A stretch of DNA of 64,000 nucleotides, taken from positions 64,477-128,476 of the forward strand of contig BPJM01000005.1 of the NCBI GenBank assembly GCA_026004615.1, given 5' to 3'. Origin of the DNA: Planctomycetota bacterium (GTDB lineage Bacteria; Planctomycetota; J058; J103). The notes under the pieces are model-generated. The model was not told where the DNA came from. It saw only the letters and a program-made list of their open reading frames with translations, and did not search any database. The position numbers and the translations under genes were made by a program. How positions within the stretch are numbered: position 1 is the stretch's first letter; every line of letters starts with the position of its first letter. This document shows, one piece after another, positions 19,101 through 26,791 of this stretch.

Positions 19101-19848
19101 TGGCGAGCCGCCGCCGCAGCGCCCGCTTCTCCTCAGCGTCCTGGACCTCGGCCTCGCGCTTGACCAGGTCCTTCTTGCCGGCCTCCAGTTGCTGCAGCGC
19201 CTCCTCGAAGGTCTTCAGCTCGGCGCGCAGCCGGTCCGGGGCCTGCTCCGCCGCCTTGAGCGCCGCCTCCGCTGCCTCCAGCCGCGCGGCCGCCGCCTTT
19301 TCCTGCTCGCGCGCTTGCTGCAGGTGCTCCTCGGTGAAGGGGCTCGGCACCTCCAGCGGCTTCTTCGCCTCCTCGGCGAGCCGCGCCGCCTCGTCCTTGG
19401 CCGCCTGCAGCCGTCCCTCCACGCCCTGCTGCTGGGCGGCGAGCGCGGCCCGCAGCCGGATGGTCTCCAGTGCGGCCGCGAGCACATTGCGCTCGTGGGT
19501 GAGCCGCTCCTTGAGCCGCGCCTCGCTCGCCTCCGCCAGCGCCGCCTCCACCGCCGCCAGCTCCTTGGCCAGCGGCTCCTGCTCGAAGGGGATCGTGGCG
19601 GCGAGTGCCGGCACCGCGGCCGCCGGCGGCGCCGGCGCGGGGGCTCCCGCCGGTGCGGCGGGAGCCGGCCCCTCTCGTCTCTCGGCGGGAGGCGAGCCCT
19701 CGCCTTCGGGCTGGCTCGCAGCTGCTGCTCCCTGCGCGCGCGCAGGGGGCGACAGCGCGACGGCTGCCAACGCCAGCAGCAACGCGTTTGCCAGGAGCAG
19801 GCACCGGCGTGGCGGGCCCAGCGCCCGGCGCTCACAGGCCACGGTCAT
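16102..19848 (-). CDS. Large mechanosensitive channel of the MscK/KefA type
   Basis: 1248 residues from ATG 19848. A cleavable signal sequence (LLLANALLLALAAVALSPPARAQG) precedes a Pro/Ala segment and about 450 residues of Glu/Arg/Leu-rich coiled coil, expected to be periplasmic. About ten membrane segments follow, and the last 250 residues form an MscS domain: LQWFLAAAGVGIGFGLQEIL, FVSGLILLIERPIEVGDIV, ITIRATTVQTRDNVAVIVPN, then the beta domain and cytoplasmic tail ending in FPQIDVHI. These match MscK/YnaI-type gated channels that release solutes under membrane tension. Starts 10 bases after the DUF1232-like gene, in a minus-strand run of envelope genes. Gene intact despite its length. Confidence 0.9.
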   Translation of the reverse strand: MTVACERRALGPPRRCLLLANALLLALAAVALSPPARAQGAAAASQPEGEGSPPAERREGPAPAAPAGAPAPAPPAAAVPALAATIPFEQEPLAKELAAVEAALAEASEARLKERLTHERNVLAAALETIRLRAALAAQQQGVEGRLQAAKDEAARLAEEAKKPLEVPSPFTEEHLQQAREQEKAAAARLEAAEAALKAAEQAPDRLRAELKTFEEALQQLEAGKKDLVKREAEVQDAEEKRALRRRLAIREVNIQHHNQRIAYLRESLEALQKELPVLRLERDNAARRLERARERLKLFLEAEEKRLAAERARAEEEARRLEILKREGRPYEQLLHEAEALINAEVIRNQELKALENRWSQQLQALRGPVEQNRREAEALRERLEAPGGTEARTALLLDQLREVLRQAQERYEAELAPAAAEARRTAFELRAELDQLDEQRREHRETVERLRARAQEHFAELIKRYPGFYTERQWQLEERKWSRLEEQLIELYTEREAILRRAPVQLIVADELGREEQERLARLGALVRRRAFWLREQPIIESARLAPALAVLERAVARAEEAVREPERLAVAAWSWLAPWRLGQLALCAAAALVLVLAYRRERRLLARLASGEVGQPIPLGLRCGRAGLRFVEALLPGMHAAALAALVHLVFGGPWSLTALLLAAVLAGGMGAAALLRAVLRPFEAPWRLVPCADDLAALLYRLGNRLIAVTALYAGLMACTPLLGAEAAAALRPALGLVYRSLVTLLLLLAAASPALTRRLLRLISPAMAERLRKLLFPLGLFVGATVVSIFVLEAIGYRNAARSVTRSLLVSLGVVIGGLVLDRVLYRMVLARIFPEGMEDKDEAAEGGAAAAAAEDPEAQQAAVRRRFLRELAGTITDTVVILVIVTGILLAFDVERATIDRVFAYEIVPGEESGLGAVRVRDALAALLILVITYVIYRYFRGFVAHFVLPRFGLSRGARFAITSVAGYIIAGAGVLLALGRVNIHLGDLQWFLAAAGVGIGFGLQEILSNFVSGLILLIERPIEVGDIVTVGGNLEGEIKRITIRATTVQTRDNVAVIVPNKDFITSSVINWSHGDPKVRVRVPVGVAYGSNVQLVRETLLEVASNYGRIMKRPAPEVSFKGFGASSLDFELAVWLATPDPSMRRRVVSDLCAAIDAAFRRAQIEIAFPQIDVHIRKGEPLQLAFAGAAADGGESASAASREEGPAARGDDAERRREEERIQRSIARQKAKRSRELRAPSAE

Positions 19849-19858
19849 CGCCTTGGTC

Positions 19859-20416
19859 CTATGCGAGATCCTCGGGGCGGAAGGCGCGGAAGCGGGGGAG
19901 AAAGGAGCGGACGTCCTCTTCCCGCAAGCGGACCCCCGCGGTGGCTCGGGCGATGCGCTCCAGCGAGCCGGCGAGCTCCTCGCGCGCCGCACGCACCGCC
20001 GCCCCGTCCCGGCGCGCTGCCTCCCGAAAGGCCTCGAAGAAACCCGCCGTCTGCTGCCGGCAGAACTCCCAGAAGCCATAGAACCGCTCCCGCATCGATC
20101 TCAGTTGCTCGCGCAGCGAGTGCCCCTGGAGCTCGCGCTCGGCGTAGCGGGCCTGCGTCGCGCTGTCGGCCTCGAATGCCGCCTCGAGCCCGAGCGCGAG
20201 CACGAACAGGTCATCGACCAGCCCGTAGGCCGGCAACTCGTCCGGGATGAGGTCGAGGACTTCGGCTCCGTAGTGGGCTGCCGCCGCCAGCGGCACCTTG
20301 GCCTCCGCGGGCACGCTCGCATCGTCCAGCACCTCTATCGCTAGCCAGGCGAACGCCTCGTGCGCATGGATGAGGCGCTCCAGCTCGCCGCGCGCCGCAC
20401 TCGCGCCCTGTTTCAC
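19859..20416 (-). CDS. DUF1232 (YkvA)-like protein
   Basis: 185 residues; the GTG at 20416 is preferred over ATG 20458 because GAGGAGGGAA lies directly upstream. The signature LAAAAHYGAEVLDLIPDELPAYGLVDDLFVLALGLEAAF resembles the DUF1232/YkvA membrane-associated motif (a hairpin with LIPDxxPxxGxxDD). The C-terminal 90 residues are charged, helical and unassigned. DUF1232 proteins have no agreed function. Lies between a Ser/Thr kinase gene and the MscK-like gene, with a 10-base gap to the latter, so probably cotranscribed. Confidence 0.65.
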   Translation of the reverse strand: MKQGASAARGELERLIHAHEAFAWLAIEVLDDASVPAEAKVPLAAAAHYGAEVLDLIPDELPAYGLVDDLFVLALGLEAAFEADSATQARYAERELQGHSLREQLRSMRERFYGFWEFCRQQTAGFFEAFREAARRDGAAVRAAREELAGSLERIARATAGVRLREEDVRSFLPRFRAFRPEDLA

Positions 20417-20509
20417 CGCGCTTCCCTCCTCGCGACGCCCCCCGTTGCCGCGCCCCACCGGGCGCTCGCCCGCGGGCGGACAGCCGCGGCGCCGCAGGAC
20501 CCCGGCTCC

Positions 20510-21484
20510 TCATCCGCCCGGTGCCCGCGGCTCCGCCAGGCGTTCCAGCATGGCGCGGAAGGCGCCGGTCTCCGCGCCCACCTCGGCGTCCGCGGCGGCG
20601 GAGCGCCGCGCCGGCTGCGGCCGCGGGCGCCACGGCGTCGACTGGACCCACGCTTCGGGCTCGCGGCTCAGATCGAGGCGGAAGCGCGCGCGCTCCAGTC
20701 CCGCCACCAGCCGCCGCCCCAGCCCGATGGCGTCGGGCAGCCGCGCGCGGGTGCGCCGCTCCAGACAGGCGAGCACCACCTCGTCCAGGATCTTGGGGAT
20801 GCGCCCGTCGACCGCGCTTGGATAGCGCACTTCGATCCCCTCCGGGCGCCGGCCGCAGAGCATCGTGTAGACCATGACGCCGAAGCCATACATGTCGGAG
20901 GCAGCGCCCGCCGGCTGGCCGCGTGCGACCTCCGGTGCCACGTACGGCGCCAGGCGCGCGGCGTGCGCCTGCTCGCGCTCGCTGCGCTGCTTGCCGCGCA
21001 GCACGCGGGCGAGCACCCGCATGCTGTAGCCGGGGCTCTGCGGATCGGCGAGCCGCAGCCGCCCGGCGGCATCCAGCAGCACGTTGCCCGGCCGCAGATC
21101 GCGGTGTGCCTCGCCCGCGGCGTGCAGTGCTTCCAGACCCCGCGCGATCTGGAGCACCACCGGCAGCGCGAAGCGCAGCGGCACCAGGTGCTCGCCCGCC
21201 AGCACCGCTTCCAGGGTCGTCCCTTCGTGGAGCGTCCAGGCTGCCCAGGGCGGCTGGCCCTCGAGGTCGAACCCCAGCCGCCGGCACAGGTTGTCGTGAG
21301 CCGGCGGCGCGGGCGGGGGGCCGCTCTCGCGCAGCGCTTCCGCCCATGCCGGTTCCAGGTAGAGCTTGACCGCGACCGCTTCGGCGCCCGGCTCGCCGCG
21401 CGCCTTCCACACCTCGCCCTCCAGCCCGCGGCCCAGCAGCCGCTCGAGCCGGAAGGGGCCGACGCGTTCGCCCTTGATCGCCAA
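20510..21484 (-). CDS. Serine/threonine protein kinase (Hanks type), truncated-size variant
   Basis: About 324 residues; a TTG at 21484 is chosen because GGAGGGG lies about 10 bases upstream. The kinase fold is complete: glycine loop LGRGLEGEV, catalytic Lys in VAVKLYLEP (K40), catalytic loop HRDLRPGN (D129; Arg replaces the usual Lys), metal-binding D147 in LADPQSPG (in place of DFG) and an APE-type motif (VAPEVARG). Activity seems possible since the Lys and both Asp are kept, but the DPQ motif is unusual. There is no membrane segment or sensor domain. Its neighbours are the DUF3754-like membrane protein upstream and the DUF1232-like protein and MscK-like channel downstream; regulation of these is a guess. 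Confidence 0.75.
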   Translation of the reverse strand: MAIKGERVGPFRLERLLGRGLEGEVWKARGEPGAEAVAVKLYLEPAWAEALRESGPPPAPPAHDNLCRRLGFDLEGQPPWAAWTLHEGTTLEAVLAGEHLVPLRFALPVVLQIARGLEALHAAGEAHRDLRPGNVLLDAAGRLRLADPQSPGYSMRVLARVLRGKQRSEREQAHAARLAPYVAPEVARGQPAGAASDMYGFGVMVYTMLCGRRPEGIEVRYPSAVDGRIPKILDEVVLACLERRTRARLPDAIGLGRRLVAGLERARFRLDLSREPEAWVQSTPWRPRPQPARRSAAADAEVGAETGAFRAMLERLAEPRAPGG

Positions 21485-21568
21485 GCCGCCTGCGCCCCTC
21501 CGGGATCTCCAGGGGATTATAGGCCGGCGGCCGCAAAAGGACAAAGCGGCGGCGAGGCCCCGCCGAGC

Positions 21569-23803
21569 TCACAGCCTGAGCCGGCGGCGCGCGCGCTCGC
21601 GCAGCACCGCGAGCGCCTCGCCGGGCGCCAGCAGCACCAGCATGGCGCCGGCCAGCTGCTGCGGCTGCTGCGCGCCTGCGGCGTGCGGCTCGCCGTCCGC
21701 CTCGCCCGGCGCCGGCAGCCAGCGCGGAGCGTTGCTCAGCGGGCGCAGGCCGCACCACGGCCGGCCGGCGTCGCGGCGCGCCAGCTCGTCGGCATCGCGC
21801 CGCTGGGCCGCCGCCAGCCAGGCGCGCAGCGCCGCTGCCTCCTTCTGCTCCTCGCGGGACGCGCTTCGCTGCCGCCGCCGCCGCCGCCGCCCCGCCGGTG
21901 AGCAGGCGGGCTGGGGCGCGGGTGCGGCGCGGGCGGCCGCCGCGCTGGCGGCGAGCAGCTGCTCGACCGCGGCCTCGCGGTAGGTGCGGCCGAGCAGGCG
22001 GGGGTCGAAGTAGTCCGGCAGCTCCGCCCCCGGGGCGAGCAGCCCCGGGCGCGGCAACAGGCCCAGCCCTTCCAGCCCGCCGGCGGCGTCCTCGAGGTCG
22101 AGTGCGGCCGCGGCGCGGAAGTGCTCCTGCAGGAAGGCGTCCGCCCGCGCCTGGACCCGCACCGCCGGGACGGCGAAGCGCGGGCCGAGCGGCTCGCCGT
22201 CGCGCTCCAGCGCCTCGCACAGCGCCTGCACGTAGGCGAGCAGCATCTCCTTGGCGTCCGTTTCGATCGCCTCGCGCACGAAGTATTCCACCGCGTGGAG
22301 CCGCGTCGCCTGCAGGTGCCGGTTCTCGTAGGACTCGCGCAGCCGCTCCAGGGTGTTGCGCGAGCGGCGCAGTCCGAGCAGCCCCCGCCCGACCAGCGCC
22401 GCCAGCAACGTCAGCATGAGCTTGGGCGCGAGCAGCACCGCCAGCGGCTTCTCCAGGAGCTTGGCCAGCACCCCGCCCGCCGCACCGCCCCAGACCAGCA
22501 CCAGGTCGACCAGCCGATAGCGGATCGAGGCGCCGGGCAGCACCAGCCCGCACTCCCCCAGGCGCACGTCTCGAAACAGCTTGATCTTGAGCGCCGGGTC
22601 GACCGCGACATCGGGTGGCGGCACCGGACTGAGGCGGGCGAGATAGGCGGTGACTCGATCCAGCCGCGGGGCGAGCAGGCGGCGGTGGCGGCGCGCCAGC
22701 GCCGCCACCCACCGCCGCCGCCGCGTATGCCACCAGCGCCGCACGCGCTCGCGCAAGCGGCCGGTCCAGCCCGGGGGCCGGCGGCGGCGCGGAGCGTCAT
22801 CGTCGACCGTGGCGGTCCGATCGCGCTCGAGCACGCAGAACGCGAACTTCTCGAAGTGCGGCAACAGCTCGTCGTACAGCGGCTCCAGCCGCTCGCCCCG
22901 CACGAAGAAGCAGGCGAGCGCGAAGTCATCGAGCGGCACCCGCAGCCGGACCCCGGGTGCCGGTCCGAGTAGAAACCCGTGTTCGAGTGTGGCACGAGAG
23001 AGCGGGCGGAAGTTGGCCTTCGCCATGAGGAAGGCCAGCTCGCGCACGAACCGGCGCGCCAGCGCCGGCGGCGCCTCGGCGGTGGTCGCCAGCGCCAGCG
23101 CCGGGTAGGCCGCGCGCAGCCGCCTTTCCAGCGGTTCGTATTCCAGGCGCGTGCACTGGCGCAACAGCTCCACCAGCGCGCGCAGGTCGGCGAGCAGCTC
23201 GCGGTCTTCGGGATCGAGGCAGCGCGGCAGTGCCCTCAGCTGCCCCTCGATCGCTTCCAGCTCGCACTCGGTCTCGCGGCAGGCGCGCACGAGCGCGCGC
23301 GCCGCCTCCAGCACCACCTGCTGGACCGGACGCAGCAGCGAGGGTGTGGGCGGCTCGCCCCGCAGCCGCCGCCGCCGCAACAGCTGGCGGCGCGCCCGGT
23401 CGGCATCCGCGATCTCCGAGGCGCGCAGCCGCTGCAGCGCCTGCCGGCGGTGTTCCAGCTCGTGCAGCTGGTCGCGCAGTCGCCGGCGCTGCTGCAACAG
23501 CTCGGCGCGGCGGCGGAGCGCGAGCAACTGCTGGATCAGCACCGCGCGTTGTTCGCTGCCGCCGAGCACGGCGAGCGCTGCCTCGGCCTCGGCGCTGGCG
23601 TAGGAGAGAAGACGTGCCCGACCACCGGGCGGGCGCACCAGCAGCCGCCCTCCCACGAAGCGCACCGCCGGGTCCGTCGCAATCTGGCCAGCGGGCAACA
23701 GCGCCTGCTCGCGCCGCCGCGCGGCGCGCGCCGCCAGCGTCGCCTCGACCTCGTCGAGCAGCGCCTCCGCCAGCTCGCCATAGCTCGCCGCGATCGCGCC
23801 CAT
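21569..23803 (-). CDS. DUF3754-like membrane protein
   Basis: 744 residues from ATG 23803. The N-terminal 230 residues are helical and charged. About residue 255 onward has KANFRPLSRATLEHG ... LLGPAPGVRLRVPLDDFALACFFVRGER, then ALKIKLFRDVRLGECGLVLPGASIRYRLVDLV, a membrane hairpin (about residues 430-475), and ENRHLQATRLHAVEYFVREAIETDAKEMLLAY. This order matches DUF3754/TMEM143-type membrane proteins, whose function is unknown. An Arg-rich patch (RRRRRRRQRS) lies near residue 640, and the C-terminus contains LAGAMLVLLAPG. Starts 21 bases downstream of trmB and precedes the kinase by 84 bases. Confidence 0.65.
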   Translation of the reverse strand: MGAIAASYGELAEALLDEVEATLAARAARRREQALLPAGQIATDPAVRFVGGRLLVRPPGGRARLLSYASAEAEAALAVLGGSEQRAVLIQQLLALRRRAELLQQRRRLRDQLHELEHRRQALQRLRASEIADADRARRQLLRRRRLRGEPPTPSLLRPVQQVVLEAARALVRACRETECELEAIEGQLRALPRCLDPEDRELLADLRALVELLRQCTRLEYEPLERRLRAAYPALALATTAEAPPALARRFVRELAFLMAKANFRPLSRATLEHGFLLGPAPGVRLRVPLDDFALACFFVRGERLEPLYDELLPHFEKFAFCVLERDRTATVDDDAPRRRRPPGWTGRLRERVRRWWHTRRRRWVAALARRHRRLLAPRLDRVTAYLARLSPVPPPDVAVDPALKIKLFRDVRLGECGLVLPGASIRYRLVDLVLVWGGAAGGVLAKLLEKPLAVLLAPKLMLTLLAALVGRGLLGLRRSRNTLERLRESYENRHLQATRLHAVEYFVREAIETDAKEMLLAYVQALCEALERDGEPLGPRFAVPAVRVQARADAFLQEHFRAAAALDLEDAAGGLEGLGLLPRPGLLAPGAELPDYFDPRLLGRTYREAAVEQLLAASAAAARAAPAPQPACSPAGRRRRRRQRSASREEQKEAAALRAWLAAAQRRDADELARRDAGRPWCGLRPLSNAPRWLPAPGEADGEPHAAGAQQPQQLAGAMLVLLAPGEALAVLRERARRRLRL

Positions 23804-23824
23804 GCGTTGCCGTCCCGCCCGGCA

Positions 23825-24475
23825 TCAACGCCGGCGCCATGCCGCACCGTGGATGCGGCGGCCCTGCTGCTGCCAGAGCTGCTCGTAGTAGGTGGGCTCC
23901 GGCAGGTCGAGATCGAAGGGCGCCAGCCCCGGCAGCGCCACCCGGAGCCCGTCCGCCGGTGCCAGCAGCGGCTCGGCGGCCAGCCGGCGCTGGGCCTCCT
24001 CGAAGTACGCCGGATCGTCGGTCTTGAACCAGAGCAGCCCTCCGGGCGCCAGCCGCTCGGCGAGCAGCCGCACGACCTCGGGCCGGTGGAGCAGCCGCCG
24101 CCGGGCATGGCGCCGCTTGGGCCAGGGATCGGGGAAGAGCACGGTGATGGCGGCCGCGCTGCCGGGCGCCAGGTGTTCGGCGAGCACCCGCGTCGCATCC
24201 CCCCACACCATCCGGCAGTTGGTGATGCCGCGCCGGGCGAGGCGGGCGAGCGCGGCCTCGACGCGCTTCTTGGAGACCTCGATCCCCAGGAAGTCGACCT
24301 GCGGCAGCTGCGGCGCCACGTTGAGGAAGTAGCGCGCGCGCGCGGCCCCCACATCGACCAGCAGGGGGGCCCGGCGGCCGAACACCGCCACCGGCTCGAG
24401 CAGCCCGGCGGGCTCCAGGTACAGCGGCCCGCCGAGGATGATCTCGCGGCGTTGCTGCGTCCTCTTGAGTCCCAT
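23825..24475 (-). CDS. trmB: tRNA (guanine-N7-)-methyltransferase
   Basis: 216 residues. Contains the SAM-binding start LLVDVGAARARYFLNVAPQ with FLGIEVSKKRV, the catalytic-loop motif TVLFPDPWPKRRHARRRLL that defines TrmB, and WFKTDDPAYFEEA. TrmB methylates G46 of tRNA. The first gene of a minus-strand run; TAGACT lies 8 bases upstream of the ATG, so the mRNA may be leaderless. The family's usual length is about 210-240 residues, so the gene is complete. Confidence 0.93.
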   Translation of the reverse strand: MGLKRTQQRREIILGGPLYLEPAGLLEPVAVFGRRAPLLVDVGAARARYFLNVAPQLPQVDFLGIEVSKKRVEAALARLARRGITNCRMVWGDATRVLAEHLAPGSAAAITVLFPDPWPKRRHARRRLLHRPEVVRLLAERLAPGGLLWFKTDDPAYFEEAQRRLAAEPLLAPADGLRVALPGLAPFDLDLPEPTYYEQLWQQQGRRIHGAAWRRR

Positions 24476-24483
24476 CGCAGCGC

Positions 24484-24489
24484 GAGTCT
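24484..24489 (-). promoter_or_regulatory. -10-like TAGACT close to the trmB start
   Basis: TAGACT on the minus strand ends 8 bases before the ATG at 24475, which would place transcription start at or next to the start codon. No good -35 is visible at 16-18 bases. Confidence 0.4.
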
Positions 24490-24531
24490 AGCAATCCACG
24501 GCGCAGCTCCGCCAGCGCCCGCGGCTGCTGC

Positions 24532-24565
24532 GGGCCGGGAATCCCCGGCCAGCCCCCGGCATAAT
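24532..24565 (+). promoter_or_regulatory. Candidate control region of the type III PKS gene: inverted repeat and -10
   Basis: CATAAT at 24560-24565, one mismatch from TATAAT, lies about 42 bases before the ATG at 24608. The usual -35 position is overlapped by an inverted repeat (GGCCGGG 24532-24538, CCCGGCC 24543-24549, loop AATC), which could be an operator or an incidental GC hairpin. Confidence 0.3.
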
Positions 24566-24607
24566 GGCAGGGGGAGCGGGGGTGCCCTCGCCGGGCGGAC
24601 TGGGGCC

Positions 24608-25705
24608 ATGCCAGCTGTTGCGCCTGCTGTGGCCGCGCCGGTGCTCGCCAGCGTCGCGACCGCGTTTCCGCGGCATTACTATAGCCAGGACCAGCTGCTG
24701 GCGGGCTTCCGCCGGGTGTGGGCAGGGCGGCTGCGCCACCCGGAGCTTCTGGAGCGGCTGCACACCAACGTGCGCGTCCGCGGGCGCTATCTCGCGCTGC
24801 CCATGGAGCGCTACCTGGAGCTGGAGGGCTTCGCAGCGAAGAACGCGGCCTGGATCGAGGTGGCGGTCGAGCTGGGGCAGCGTGCGGTGGCGGGCGCGCT
24901 CGAGCGCGCGGGGCTCGAGCCGGCCGCGGTGCGCTGGCTGGTGTTCACCACGGTGACCGGTGTCGCGGTCCCCTCGATCGATGCGCGCCTCATGAACCGG
25001 CTGGCCTTCTCGCCGTACCTCGAACGGATACCGCTGTTCGGCATCGGGTGCGCGGGCGGGGCGGCCGGCATCGCGCGGCTGGCCAGCGTGCTGCGCGGGC
25101 AGCCGGAGCAGGCCGCGGTGCTGCTGGCGGTGGAGCTGTGCAGCCTGACGCTCCGGCTCGATGACCTCTCGCTGGCGAACCTGGTCGCCACGGGGCTGTT
25201 CGGCGACGGCGCGGCGGCGGTGGTCATGCTCGGAGCGCAACACCCGCTCGCCGCGCCGACGAGCCGGCCCCTGCCCCGGATCGTCGCCGCGCGCGCGGTG
25301 TTCTTCCCTGGCACCGAGCGGCTCATGGGCTGGGAGGTGGGTGGGGCGGGCCTGCAGATCGTGCTCGGCCCGGAGGTGCCCGAGATCGCGCGCTCGGCGC
25401 TTCCCCCGCACGTGCGGCGCTTCCTGGGCGAGCACGGGCTCGGGCTCGAGGACGTCGCGGTCTGGGTCGCGCACCCGGGCGGGCCGCGGGTCATCGAGGC
25501 GCTGGAGCAGGGGCTCGGGCTCGGGCCGGGCGCGCTGGAGCTGAGCCGGCAAAGCCTGGCCGAGGTCGGCAACCTCTCCTCCGCCTCGGTGCTCGAGGTG
25601 CTGCAGCGCACCCTCGCGCACCGCGCTCCGGCTCCGGGCCAGTACGGAGTCCTCCTCGCCATGGGGCCCGGCTTCTCGGCCGAGCTGGTGCTGCTGCGAT
25701 GGTGA
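24608..25705 (+). CDS. Type III polyketide synthase (chalcone/stilbene synthase family)
   Basis: 365 residues. The catalytic triad is visible: Cys148 in FGIGCAGGAAG, His289 in VAHPGGPRVIEA and Asn322 in VGNLSSASVLEV; spacing of 141 and 33 residues agrees with plant chalcone synthase and bacterial enzymes. The fold motif GDGAAAVVM is also present. Bacterial members condense an acyl starter with malonyl-CoA to alkylresorcinols, alkylpyrones or related phenolic lipids. The next gene, overlapping by 7 bases, encodes an isoprenylcysteine-methyltransferase-like membrane protein, a partner seen beside type III PKS genes in several bacteria. Product not predictable from sequence alone. Confidence 0.9.
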   Translation: MPAVAPAVAAPVLASVATAFPRHYYSQDQLLAGFRRVWAGRLRHPELLERLHTNVRVRGRYLALPMERYLELEGFAAKNAAWIEVAVELGQRAVAGALERAGLEPAAVRWLVFTTVTGVAVPSIDARLMNRLAFSPYLERIPLFGIGCAGGAAGIARLASVLRGQPEQAAVLLAVELCSLTLRLDDLSLANLVATGLFGDGAAAVVMLGAQHPLAAPTSRPLPRIVAARAVFFPGTERLMGWEVGGAGLQIVLGPEVPEIARSALPPHVRRFLGEHGLGLEDVAVWVAHPGGPRVIEALEQGLGLGPGALELSRQSLAEVGNLSSASVLEVLQRTLAHRAPAPGQYGVLLAMGPGFSAELVLLRW

Positions 25706-26307
25706 GCAGCCAGGGAGCGTTCACCGCGCTCGTCGCTGCGGTGGCGGTGCAGCGGCTGGTGGAGCTCGCCTGGAGCCGGCGCCAGGAGCGGCGGCTGCTG
25801 CTGGCCGGCGGGCGCGTGCACGGGGGCGCCGACCTGGCGGTGCTGGCGGCGGTGCACACGGGCTGGCTCGCCGGCATGCTGCTCGAGGTCCAGGCGCTCC
25901 AACGTCCCTTCCTGCCAGCGGTGGCGATCCCGGCGCTCGCCGTCTTCGCGCTCGGGCAGACGCTGCGGTACGCGGCCATGCGCGCGCTGGGGTGGCGCTG
26001 GTGCGTGAAGGTGGTGACGCTGCCGGGAGCGCCGCCCGTGACCGGCGGTGTGTACCGCTGGCTGCGCCACCCCAACTACGCCGGGGTGGTGCTGGAAATG
26101 GCGGCGCTGCCGCTGGTCCACGGAGCGTGGCTGACCGCGCTGGTGGCGAGCGCCGTGCACGGGGTGGCGATCGCCTGGCGCATCCGGATCGAGGAGCGGG
26201 CGCTCGCCGGCGCCGGCGACTACGTGCGGGCGCTGGGCGGGCGGCCGCGCCTGTGGCCGCGCTGGCGCCCGGCTGCGCGCGGGGGCGGAGCGGCGCCCGC
26301 GGCCTGA
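25699..26307 (+). CDS. Isoprenylcysteine carboxyl methyltransferase-like membrane protein
   Basis: 202 residues, four to five membrane segments, and the ICMT-family C-terminal signature GVYRWLRHPNYAGVVLEMAALPL followed by RIRIEERALAG (SAM-binding region). It starts inside the PKS gene (overlap of 7 bases), so translation is coupled. In the known family the enzyme methylates a prenyl-cysteine carboxylate; bacterial relatives beside type III PKS genes are thought to O-methylate the polyketide or lipid product at the membrane. The substrate here is inference. Confidence 0.8.
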   Translation: MVSSQGAFTALVAAVAVQRLVELAWSRRQERRLLLAGGRVHGGADLAVLAAVHTGWLAGMLLEVQALQRPFLPAVAIPALAVFALGQTLRYAAMRALGWRWCVKVVTLPGAPPVTGGVYRWLRHPNYAGVVLEMAALPLVHGAWLTALVASAVHGVAIAWRIRIEERALAGAGDYVRALGGRPRLWPRWRPAARGGGAAPAA

Positions 26308-26374
26308 GCCGAAAGCTCCGAGCGCCCCTGCGCCGCCGCCGCGGGCCCTGCCTCGCACCTGGATCGCCCAAGAC

Positions 26375-26402
26375 TTGCAAGAAAAAAGGGGCTGCGTATA
26401 AT
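26375..26402 (+). promoter_or_regulatory. sigma70 promoter of rplU-rpmA-obgE
   Basis: TTGCAA at 26375-26380, 16-base spacer containing an A-tract, and a perfect TATAAT at 26397-26402. Gives an rplU leader of about 55 bases. One of the strongest promoter matches in the window, as expected for a ribosomal protein operon. Confidence 0.8.
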
Positions 26403-26464
26403 GCGTGGCTTTGCGGAATGGCGTGTGGCGGCTCAGGCCGCAGCGCGGAGGCAGCGAGCGAACC

Positions 26465-26779
26465 ATGTACGCGGTGATCCAGGACGGGGGCCGCCAGCTC
26501 CGGGTCAGCGAGGGCGACCGGGTCCTGCTCGACCGGAAACCGGGGCTCGAGGACGGGGCCGAGCTGCGGCTGGAGCGGGTGTTGCTGATCGGCGGCGCGG
26601 GCCAGACGCGGGTGGGTACCCCGCTCGTCGAGGGGGCGGCGGTGCTGGCGCGGGTGCTGGGCGAGCGCAAGGGCGAGAAGATCGTCGTCTTCAAGAAGCG
26701 CAAGCGCAAGAACAGCAAGTGCAAGCGCGGCCACCGCCAGCGCTACACCGCGGTCCGGATCGAGCGCATCGAGGGCTGA
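26465..26779 (+). CDS. rplU: 50S ribosomal protein L21
   Basis: 104 residues, normal length. Starts MYAVIQDGGRQLRVSEGDR, with the family core GTPLVEGAAVLARVLGE and the basic RNA-binding stretch KKRKRKNSKCKRGHRQRYT near the C-terminus. First gene of the rplU-rpmA-obgE cluster, the usual bacterial order. ATG 26465 is chosen because it gives the canonical N-terminus. Confidence 0.97.
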   Translation: MYAVIQDGGRQLRVSEGDRVLLDRKPGLEDGAELRLERVLLIGGAGQTRVGTPLVEGAAVLARVLGERKGEKIVVFKKRKRKNSKCKRGHRQRYTAVRIERIEG

Positions 26780-26791
26780 GGGCCAGGGCTC

